A stretch of DNA of 64,000 nt, taken from Longitalea luteola. GTDB lineage: Bacteria > Bacteroidota > Bacteroidia > Chitinophagales > Chitinophagaceae. Location: positions 1 through 64,000 of the forward strand of contig NZ_JAFIQX010000011.1 in the NCBI RefSeq assembly GCF_017356035.1, given 5' to 3'. Within the stretch, counting starts at the first letter, position 1, and every line of letters begins with the position of its first letter. The notes under the pieces were generated by a model. It was given only the letters and a program-made list of their open reading frames with translations, ran no database searches and had not been told where the DNA came from. A program made the translations under genes and the position numbers. Positions 8,896-17,300 of the stretch are shown in pieces.

Positions 8896-9055
8896 AAATC
8901 CGAAATTACAAATCACAAGACCCAGATAAATCTCAAAACTCAATGAACAAATCACAATGGTAAATCGCAATTCTCAAATAAATGCCCAACTCAGATTATT
9001 GGTCTTATTGGTTTTTGGAATTTATTTGGTACCTGGTTCCTGTGGTTTGTGATTT
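8896..9055. repeat. 7-bp periodic array between ATPase and permease genes
   Basis: Directly after the stop codon come AAATCCG AAATTAC AAATCAC AAGACCC, then TCTCAAA ACTCAAT GAACAAA TCACAAT GGTAAAT CGCAATT CTCAAAT, roughly NNNCAAW in 7-base steps. The second half (8993-9055) is rich in TTGG and TGGTTCC words in the opposite sense and ends TTTGTGATTT, the complement of AAATCACAA near the start. The whole gap could fold back on itself. Confidence 0.65.
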
Positions 9056-9067
9056 AAATAAGGCAGG

Positions 9068-11626
9068 ATGGATTTAATGAGATTCAAATACAAAAGAAAA
9101 CTTCGCTTTGGCTGGTTATTGAAAATGGCCTGGCGTGATAGCCGGCGTAACCGGTCGCGTTTGTTCTTATTTATTTCATCCATCGTACTGGGTATTGCCG
9201 CCCTGGTAGCCATTTTCTCGCTGGGCGATAATGTGCGCAGCGACATTGACTCGCAGGCAAAAACACTTGTAGGCGCCGACCTTGTTATTGAAAGTAACAA
9301 AAGGGTCAGCTCCCGCATCAGGCCCCTGCTCGATTCACTCGGCGATCAGCGTTCGGTTGAACGCACCTTCGCCTCCATGATCTATTTTACCAAATCCGAC
9401 GGCACGAGGCTGGTACAGGTACGGGCGCTCGAAGGCGATTACCCCTACTATGGTTCTATTGAAACCACGCCGGTACGGGCCGCGCGATCATTTCGCAATA
9501 CCCGCGAGGCCCTGGTTGATAAAACCTTAATGCTGCAGTACAATGCGCAGGTGGGCGACTCGATACAAATTGGCGATGTTACCTTCGCCATTGCAGGGGT
9601 TATCACCAAAGCACCGGGCCGAACCGGCATTTCCACCACCGTAGCGCCGCCCGTTTATATTCCCCTCAAATACCTCGACTCTACCGGTCTCATTCAGAAA
9701 GGCAGCCGTATTGCAACGACCTATTACTATAAATATGCCGATCCTGCTGTCATTGGATCTGTGCTTTCGGCTATTGAATCGCGTTTGGAAAAAGAAGGAC
9801 TTGATTACGATACGGTTGAAGAAAGAAAAAGAAATACCGGCCGGGCGTTTGAGGATTTCAACCAGTTCCTTACCCTCATCAGCTTTATAGCACTGTTACT
9901 GGGTTGTATTGGCGTAGCAAGCGCCATCCATATTTATATGCGCGAAAAGATCGCGTCCATCGCTATCCTTCGCTGCCTGGGCGTGAATTCATCGCAGGCA
10001 TTCCTGATCTATTTAATTCAGATCGTTACCATAGGTTTAATAGGTTCTATGCTGGGCGCATTGCTGGGCATCGTCATTCAGCATCAATTACCCGCCGTAT
10101 TAAAAGATTTTTTACCAGTGCAGGTAACGACCAGCATTTCGTGGAAGGCCATCGGACAGGGTCTTATCTCAGGCGTGGTGATCTCTTTATTGTTTGCCTT
10201 GCTGCCCCTGGTGAATGTGCGAAATATTTCTCCGCTGTACACCCTGCGCCTCTCGGTTGAACATATCAGGTTCCGTGACCCGCTCAAGTGGCTGGTGTAT
10301 GCAGCCATACTCTTCTTTGTGGCCGGTTTTACCTGGTGGCAGATCCACAGCTGGCGGCAGTCGATCATTTTTACCGGCAGCATTTTGGTTGCCTTCCTGT
10401 TGTTATCCCTTGTAGCATTGACATTGCGCTGGCTGGTGCGACGGTTCTTCCCTACCTCCTGGAATTACCTGTGGCGGCAGGGCTTTGCCAATTTGTACCG
10501 CCCCAACAATCAAACGCTTATCCTCATTGTAACCATCGGTTTGGGGGCAGCCTTTATCGGCACCCTGTACTTTATTCAGGATATACTCATCAGCCGGGTA
10601 ACGTTATCGGGTAGCGGCAGCCAGCCCAATATGGTCCTTTTCGACATCCAGAACAACCAGAAAGACAGTGTGGCCAAACTGGCCACACAATATAAACTGC
10701 CCGTTATGCAGCAGGTTCCCATTGTTACCATGCGGGTAGAAGAGATCAACCACCAGACCGCCGCCCAGGTTAAACAGGATACCAGCTCAGGCTATCGTAC
10801 GGAAGCCTATGAATGGGAATTCCGCGTAACCTACCGCGATACCCTGACGAGCTCCGAAAAACTGACCGCGGGAAAATTATATGGTCCGGTTAAATCTGCT
10901 GATGATGTGATCTACATTTCCATGGAAGACCGGTACGCCAAACGTATTCACGTAAACCTGGGTGATCATATTATCTTCAACGTGCAGGGTACGTTGATCC
11001 CAACGGTAGTGGGCAGCTTCAGGCAGGTTGACTGGCAACGGGTGCAAACCAATTTCAGGGTGGTATTTCCCACCGGCGTGCTCGAAGAAGCACCCCAGTT
11101 CCACGTATTGGTTACGCGGGTGCCAACGCCGGAAGTATCTGCCCGGTTCCAGCAGGCCATTGTGAAAAAGTATCCCAACGTTTCGGTCATCGACCTCAAC
11201 CTGATCCTTACCGTGTTGGATGAAGTGCTGGATAAGATCGGTTTCGTGATCCGCTTTATGGCTGGGTTCAGCATTATTACCGGTTTGATCGTACTCATTG
11301 CTTCGGTGCTCATCAGTAAATTTCAACGCATCCAGGAAAGTATCCTGTTGCGAACACTGGGCGCCAGCCGGAAACAAATCTTATTTATCACTGCCCTTGA
11401 ATATTTCTTTTTAGGTGCGCTGGCAGCTGCCACCGGCATTCTGTTATCGATGGCAGCCAGCTGGGCATTGGCAAAATATAGTTTCAAAGCGCCCTTTACC
11501 CCACATGCGCTTCCGATCTTAATTTTGTTTACGGCCATTTCGCTCTTAACGGTCATCATCGGCCTGCTCAATAGCCGCAGTTTATTGAACAAACCACCGT
11601 TGGAGGTCTTACGCAAAGAAGTATAG
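9068..11626 (+). CDS. YbbP-like FtsX-domain ABC permease
   Basis: An 852-residue permease, close to the roughly 800-residue YbbP family. One transmembrane helix after a basic N-terminus (about residues 30-50) is followed by a MacB-like periplasmic domain and then two FtsX transmembrane blocks (about 260-460 and 720-840) with a second periplasmic domain between them. It would act with the ATPase at 8215 on envelope lipids or lipoproteins. Next to the SGNH esterase, it forms the conserved esterase/ATPase/permease set. The start follows AGGCAGG at 9068. The exact substrate is unknown. Confidence 0.88.
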   Translation: MDLMRFKYKRKLRFGWLLKMAWRDSRRNRSRLFLFISSIVLGIAALVAIFSLGDNVRSDIDSQAKTLVGADLVIESNKRVSSRIRPLLDSLGDQRSVERTFASMIYFTKSDGTRLVQVRALEGDYPYYGSIETTPVRAARSFRNTREALVDKTLMLQYNAQVGDSIQIGDVTFAIAGVITKAPGRTGISTTVAPPVYIPLKYLDSTGLIQKGSRIATTYYYKYADPAVIGSVLSAIESRLEKEGLDYDTVEERKRNTGRAFEDFNQFLTLISFIALLLGCIGVASAIHIYMREKIASIAILRCLGVNSSQAFLIYLIQIVTIGLIGSMLGALLGIVIQHQLPAVLKDFLPVQVTTSISWKAIGQGLISGVVISLLFALLPLVNVRNISPLYTLRLSVEHIRFRDPLKWLVYAAILFFVAGFTWWQIHSWRQSIIFTGSILVAFLLLSLVALTLRWLVRRFFPTSWNYLWRQGFANLYRPNNQTLILIVTIGLGAAFIGTLYFIQDILISRVTLSGSGSQPNMVLFDIQNNQKDSVAKLATQYKLPVMQQVPIVTMRVEEINHQTAAQVKQDTSSGYRTEAYEWEFRVTYRDTLTSSEKLTAGKLYGPVKSADDVIYISMEDRYAKRIHVNLGDHIIFNVQGTLIPTVVGSFRQVDWQRVQTNFRVVFPTGVLEEAPQFHVLVTRVPTPEVSARFQQAIVKKYPNVSVIDLNLILTVLDEVLDKIGFVIRFMAGFSIITGLIVLIASVLISKFQRIQESILLRTLGASRKQILFITALEYFFLGALAAATGILLSMAASWALAKYSFKAPFTPHALPILILFTAISLLTVIIGLLNSRSLLNKPPLEVLRKEV

Positions 11627-11632
11627 GCGCTG

Positions 11633-11800
11633 AAGGCGCAAGGCTAAAGGCTGAAGGCCGAAGGCTGAAGGCACAAGGCTAAAGGCGCAAGGCTGAAGGC
11701 TAAAGGCGGAAGGCTGAAGGCGCAAAGCTAAAGGCTAAAGGCTTAAGGCTAAAGGCGCAAGGCTGAAGGCGGAAGGCTGAAGGCTGAAGGCGCAAGGCCA
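11633..11800. repeat. 24-unit AAGGCNN heptamer array
   Basis: Starting seven bases after the permease stop, 24 consecutive 7-base units read AAGGC plus two variable bases. The pairs used are TG, GC, TA, CG, AC, GG, TT and CA. Only one unit (AAAGCTA) departs from AAGGC and there is no phase slip over 168 bases. A second array of this unit lies at 46050-46154. It sits in a gap between convergent genes. Confidence 0.92.
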
Positions 11801-11814
11801 CGCAAGCGATCTGC

Positions 11815-11901
11815 GTTAACCGTTAAGCGTTTATCGTTGAGCGTTTAACCCGCCTTCGCTAAAGCTACGGACGGGCAAGCGTTCAGCGTAACCGGTAAAT
11901 G
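11815..11901. repeat. GTTAAGC-type heptamer array reaching into the next gene's stop
   Basis: GTTAACC GTTAAGC GTTTATC GTTGAGC GTTTAAC (11815-11849) keep a 7-base phase. After a hairpin-like CCGCCTTCGCT..ACGGACGGGC spacer, GTTCAGC GTAACCG GTAAATG (11881-11901) resume the period. This last stretch includes the stop and final codons of the minus-strand gene ending at 11883. Confidence 0.65.
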
Positions 11902-12578
11902 ATCCGTAAGCCGCCGGGCACGGCCGGCAGTACACGCTTCCCCGGAACATTAGTAGTATTGTTTTCGCTCACCCTGTCATTTTGGGCCAGCATCCGGAAG
12001 CCATGCTCAAACCGGCTGTCAGGCGGTTCGTTGTATAAACCTTCCTTCTTGAAATGAACGCCCAGCCCAAGATATATTTCCATGAAAAAACGGCGGTTGT
12101 TGGTAAAGTACTGCTTTAATCCTCCCATTATATGTACACCCATTACCCGTTTCTTAAAGCGGAATCTGGCCAGTTCCTCATACGAGGCCACATCCTGCAC
12201 TACATCGCGTTCGATCCAGTCTTTCACATGATACATTACCTGTTTATAATGCAATTGCAGGTCAATAAAATAGTCTTTGTATTTGCCGGGGTATAACCTT
12301 GCCCCCGGACGCAATAGCAGGCCGGTGGCCTGCCTCGTCTTTGGAAGATAGGTTGAATACCAGATAGCGCCTGCATCCAGGGTGGCCGACCAGGTCCTGT
12401 TGAACCTGTACTCTCCTCCCACGGTAACATTTCCGTCTAAAAAATCCATCCAGCCCAAGGGATTATGGCGCAGGTAAACGGTTCCGGTATCGGCTTTCAA
12501 CCCCTGGTATTTGATCCTTTGAGCGCTGCCCGTTTCTGCCGCCAGCAGCCACAGGCACAACACGTAAACACGAATCAT
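11883..12578 (-). CDS. Predicted outer-membrane beta-barrel-like protein, unknown function
   Basis: A 231-residue protein with a signal peptide (MIRVYVLCLWLLAAETGSAQ) and alternating aromatic and polar strands such as VTVGGEYRFNRTWSATLDAG and FFMEIYLGLGVHFKKEG. This fits a small outer-membrane barrel, possibly DUF3575-like. It begins with a TAATG overlap at the stop of the LVIVD lipoprotein gene, so the two are translationally coupled and probably work together at the outer membrane. The C-terminus YRLR ends inside a heptamer array. No precise function can be assigned. Confidence 0.65.
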   Translation of the reverse strand: MIRVYVLCLWLLAAETGSAQRIKYQGLKADTGTVYLRHNPLGWMDFLDGNVTVGGEYRFNRTWSATLDAGAIWYSTYLPKTRQATGLLLRPGARLYPGKYKDYFIDLQLHYKQVMYHVKDWIERDVVQDVASYEELARFRFKKRVMGVHIMGGLKQYFTNNRRFFMEIYLGLGVHFKKEGLYNEPPDSRFEHGFRMLAQNDRVSENNTTNVPGKRVLPAVPGGLRIIYRLR

Positions 12579-13318
12579 TATTTAATTTTTGTAATGAGGG
12601 CTGGGGCCATGCGGCTGGAAATATCAAACAGGTTCATGCCATCCTGCACCTGGCAGATGAGGGTATTATTATAGGGGATCACATCCAGGTACCAGTCATC
12701 AGGGATCTTCTTAATGAGCTGCGGATTGAATGCACTGCTGATGTTAAAAACATACAGGCCATCGCGGTTGCATACATACAAAGCAGTATCAGCATAGCCT
12801 AACCCGTAAGGTTCACTCACCGGGAAGGTTGCTTTCTGAACCGGTTTCGTAATATCTTTTATATCATAGGCAGCCAGAATACTTTGGGTACCGCCGCACA
12901 GCTGGTTCGTGCGCAATGTTGCATACGCAACTGTATCCCTGGCAACCACAGGATCGCAACGGCGTAGTACCTCCGGCGAAATGGCCATGCTCAGTTTCTG
13001 CGGATTTTCAGGATCATCAACCGAAAAAATATGCACTACACTGGTTGAGCCAATAAACAGCTTGTCTTTAAACGGATAAATGGTCTCAATCTCAAAACCC
13101 ACCGGTACTGTATTTTTCAAAACCGGATTGGCTGCATCGGCGATATTAAATACTTTCAGGTTCGATTTATCTACGGTATACAGGTAATTACCACTTATGG
13201 TAAAGCGGGCTGTTGAGCCGCCACTGCCGGTGAGTTTGCCTGAATCTGTAGCTTTATGACATTGAACAACTGCTACCAGTACTACTGCCAGCAGTATACA
13301 GGATAATAAATGCTTCAT
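12578..13318 (-). CDS. LVIVD-repeat lipoprotein
   Basis: A 246-residue secreted protein with a hydrophobic signal peptide ending VVAVVQC, a plausible lipobox with Cys20. Repeats of the LVIVD/beta-propeller type follow, e.g. LKVFNIADAANPVLKNTVPV, VVHIFSVDDPENPQKLS and AAYDIKDITKPVQKATFPV, each a strand pair ending in a D-x-x-x-P turn. Such proteins are usually surface or periplasmic beta-propellers with no known catalysis. It follows another LVIVD lipoprotein by 11 bases and overlaps the barrel gene, making a three-gene operon. Confidence 0.78.
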   Translation of the reverse strand: MKHLLSCILLAVVLVAVVQCHKATDSGKLTGSGGSTARFTISGNYLYTVDKSNLKVFNIADAANPVLKNTVPVGFEIETIYPFKDKLFIGSTSVVHIFSVDDPENPQKLSMAISPEVLRRCDPVVARDTVAYATLRTNQLCGGTQSILAAYDIKDITKPVQKATFPVSEPYGLGYADTALYVCNRDGLYVFNISSAFNPQLIKKIPDDWYLDVIPYNNTLICQVQDGMNLFDISSRMAPALITKIK

Positions 13319-13329
13319 GCGAAATGTTT

Positions 13330-13863
13330 TTAGCGTCTGCAGTTGACAGTTTTACCGGTCTGTAATTCCCAGGCTACCACAATGCCTTTGGTCGTATCGG
13401 GACATTCGAAATAACCCGTTTGCTGGGGATATTGCTGATTCACATAAGGAAAAGCTCCTTCCACTCTATTTACCACCGTGGGATTGTTAATATCCCTGAT
13501 ATCGATTACCACGAGGTCGTTTACATTGTTGGCATAGATATAATTGCCCTTTACAGCAAACTCGGTATTGTAGGGAATATTCAAAAAACCGATCTTTTTA
13601 GGATGCATCCGGTCGCTATTATCGATGATATGAATGCCTTTATTCTGGTCGTTCTGAAAAATATAGTTTGCAAAGGCATATATCTTCCCGGATCTTTCGG
13701 TTGTTCGTGCACTGGAGAGGGAAATGTTATTTTTTTCGGTTGCGGACATATACACAGGTACATAAGCCTGCTTGTCCCCTGTGGAATCCGGATAATCCGG
13801 TTCGCAACTATACAGGCAAAGGCATAACCCTATGCCGGAAGCAATTAGTAATGGGGGGTTCAT
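13330..13863 (-). CDS. LVIVD-repeat lipoprotein, first gene of the envelope operon
   Basis: A 177-residue lipoprotein. The start at 13863 (MNPPLLIASGIGLCLCLYSC) is preferred to one seven codons upstream because it gives a clean signal peptide with lipobox cysteine at residue 20. LVIVD-like strands include GIHIIDNSDRMHPKKIGFL and DLVVIDIRDINNPTVVNRV. It is shorter than its neighbour and resembles about half a propeller. It leads the operon running to 11883. Its partner genes suggest a joint role on the cell surface, but nothing in the sequence shows a ligand. Confidence 0.72.
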   Translation of the reverse strand: MNPPLLIASGIGLCLCLYSCEPDYPDSTGDKQAYVPVYMSATEKNNISLSSARTTERSGKIYAFANYIFQNDQNKGIHIIDNSDRMHPKKIGFLNIPYNTEFAVKGNYIYANNVNDLVVIDIRDINNPTVVNRVEGAFPYVNQQYPQQTGYFECPDTTKGIVVAWELQTGKTVNCRR

Positions 13864-14010
13864 GCGTTTAATTTGAAAGTTCAAGACATTCCCCTTTTAA
13901 CGGCCGTTGCAGCTGTTTATTCACCAGAGACTGTTTAAGATTTCATTAACGTTTCATTATCTAAACCGGTCATGCAGGTCGCAGGAATGTGAAGTGTGAA
14001 CTTACCAGCC

Positions 14011-14050
14011 CTGTCAACGCTATCAACCCATGAACTTGTCAACTCGTTAA
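14011..14050. repeat. 8-bp periodic array (TTGAnnnn family, inverted)
   Basis: In the 444-base divergent gap (13864-14307), CTGTCAA CGCTATCAA CCCATGAA CTTGTCAA CTCGTTAA repeat with period 8 (one 9-base step). Read on the other strand they are AGTT-led units like those at 19408-19471, sharing GTTAACGAGTTGA. The rest of the gap holds no gene I can support. Confidence 0.6.
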
Positions 14051-14307
14051 CTTTACCTTATCTTAGCGCCCTCTTTAGAACCTCTTCTTCCACAAAAATT
14101 AAGAAACCGATTGGCAGTGCTGAATGCGAAAAAAGCGACACGGAAGTCCCGCTTTTTACAGGCATTTTATTTTCCAATGCCCAAGATGGTTCCCGACGAA
14201 AAATGGCAGCCAGGCAAATGTCCAGGCTGAAGGTACAGATCCATTATATCCTTTCATGAAAGAGCCACAGAGCCGTTCCTGATCCTGTCAACCCCTAACC
14301 AGAATGT

Positions 14308-17300
14308 ATGCGCCAGACCAGAAAGCTGTCTGCCTCTTTTGTATTGTTGTTCTTCTCTTTTCTTCTTGCTTCTCCTGCATTCACGCAGGTGACAGCCGGC
14401 ATCAGGGCCAATGGTAAAATGGTAGATCATGGCGACACGGTACGAATATGCGAAGGCAATTCGATACAGTACCTGAGCGCTGCCCAGGGCTCTTTTATCA
14501 TCGGCTGGACTTTTACCGGGGGGCATATCCCGGGCGCTTCGGGGATTGGTCCCTTTAACGTGTATTATCCTGCTACCGGTTATTATGCGACCAAACAGAT
14601 CGTTACTGCCGGCAATATGGCCGACTCCATATTGATCGTAGTATATGTTTCCAACGAAAAGCCGGCTGCGGGTTTCAGCTTCTCTCCCAACAACGTGTGT
14701 GGGAATATAGATATTCAGTTCACCGGTCATGCCACAGGTACGGGTTTGTCATACTTCTGGACCTTTGGCGATGGTACTACCAGTACCTTACCCAACCCTA
14801 CCCATCAATTTCTGCAGGCAGTAGGAATGCCGGGCACTACCACGTATTCCGTAAAACAGGTTGTTACCAACCTGTTTGGTTGTAAAGATTCAACCACCCA
14901 ACAGGTGACCATCCGGAATGTTCCCGACGCTTCAATAGGCAATGCCGATGCCAACATAAACTTTGGCACTTTTAACGGCGTATCCACTTTCAGGCGCTGC
15001 TCAAATATTCCCTCGTATACGTTTAGCTTTATTAACCAGTCAACCACCATGCCCATTAATACCAGCTACTCCATTTCCTGGGGCGATGGTACGCCGGATA
15101 CATCTTTCAACAGCTGGCCTGCCGGCACTGTTATAAAGCATATTTTTCCTTTAGGCAGCAGCAGCATGACCGTTCGGGTTACCGGAGCCGATGGCTGTAT
15201 CGGCATAAGAAAATATATTGTATTTCTTGGCTCAACGCCCGCAGGAGGATTGTCGAGCCTGGGCAATACCGATATCTGTGCATCCGACTCGCTGCGCTTT
15301 GCCATCAATAACATTGCGGCAAATCCGCCAGGAACGCAATACACCTTCCTCATCAATGATGGTTCCGCTCCACAGGTGTTTGTACATCCGCCGCCTGCCG
15401 TGGCAGCGCATTTCTTTGCGCACGGTTCCTGTTCTTTCTCCAGCAGCAGCGGTAACAATACCTTCAACAACGCATTTGGCGCTTACTTAACTATCGAGAA
15501 TCCGTGTGGTACAACAAGCCCGTCGGTAGTGCCTATTTATGTGTCGGGTAAACCGCGGGCACAGATCGCAGTATCACCCTCCGAAACGGTTTGTACCCAG
15601 GCAGCTGTTTCCATCGTCAGCAATTCCACTTATGGATCGGTGATCACGCCCACGGGCGGCACCGGTTCTACCTGTACCAATTCAGGCAAGCAGGTTTGGA
15701 CCATTTCTCCCGCGTCTGGTTACACGATCAATTCCGGCAACCTGGGATCTTTGAACGGCAGTTCTTTAAATGGCTTATTATGGAACAGCGGTTCAAATGC
15801 ATTGAACGTTACCTTCAACGCCACCGGTACTTATACGGTCAAGCTGTATGTTTTCAATGATAAATGTGGGCTCGACAGCACCTTGAAAGTGATCTGTGTG
15901 CGCAATCCGCCAGATGCGCAGTTCTCTATGAGCCGTAAAATGAGCTGTGGCCCGGGGAGCGCCCTGTTCACCAATACATCACCTGTCAATGGCTGCCAGG
16001 GTGATGAGTATAAATGGGAAGTAACTTATGATGATCCCCTGAACTGTGGCTCGAGCCAGTCGCCTGCCTGGCAGTTCCTGAATGGCGCCACAGAAGAAAC
16101 CACTTCACCAGAAATCCGGTTCAATGCACCGGGCAGATATATTATTCGCCTTACGGTAACTGCGGCGGCTGCACGAACCGCCTGTGCTGAATCCTTTAAA
16201 CAGGATACATTTTATGTAAGCAGTTTACCCAAGGCTGCCATCGATCCGATCCCTGCAGTGTGTATTACCAATGGCCTCACTCCTTCGGCTACGTCAAACA
16301 CATGCTATTCCCCGGGCCCCCTTGGCTACCAATGGAATTTTACCAATGGAACACCAGCCACTTCCAACCTGCAGCACCCTGGCACCATTCATTACGCCGG
16401 CACCGGCACCCATGCGGTTCAACTCAAGGTCATTGACAGCTCCTGTAATACCAGTGTCGTTTTGAATACAACCGTTACCGTAACACCCAAACCCGTTGCC
16501 AATGCAGGCCCGGATACTGCCATTTGCGGCAGAGCCGTTATTACTCTTGGCGCACCCGCAGTGAACGGGGTTAGCTACCAATGGTCGCCCGCAACAGGCC
16601 TCAGCAACCCGGCTATTGCCAACCCGGTTCTACAGCTCGATTATACCGGATCTGCCAACGATACCACTTATGGTTATCAACTAACAGCTTCTATTGGCGC
16701 CAATTGCGCTACGGAAGATTCTATTTATATCAGGGTTAAACGCCGGCCGGTAGTTACGCTCAACACACCCGCTACCACCATTTGTATCAACACCAGTACC
16801 CGGCTTGAAGCGGGTGGCGCCGGCTCTTACACCTGGTGGCCCGGCACATCGTTAAACCATATAGCTCCTGATACCGTTATGGCGGCGCCCACCACTACCA
16901 CTACTTACTATGTTGCTGGCACTCTGGCCAATGGATGTGCAGATACTACCAGTGTACAGGTGACCGTAAACCCCGATGCCAAAGCACAGTTCACCGCAAC
17001 GGGCATCACCCAATGTGCTCCCGTGAACCTCGATACGGTAATTCAAACCACGCCTTTTCCGCAGGGCAATGGCTTGTATACCTGGTATGCCAATGGTACG
17101 CCCATCAGCTCCGGTACCAATAGCGCTTTTCCCAGCTACCCAATCAACGGCCAGGCTGAAACGGCGATCATAAAACTGGTTACCAGCAGTAGACATGGTT
17201 GTAAGGCAGACAGTATGGAAATGACATTCAACACGGTTCCGGGTGTAACGGCCGGTTTTACAAAAGACCAGTCAAAAGGCTGCGGTCCCTTGACCGTTAG

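Noticed and set aside
13996-14259. 87-codon plus-strand frame upstream of the PKD gene
   Set aside because: Its first half is made of the 8-bp repeat array and the rest has no domain; the large gap reads as non-coding.
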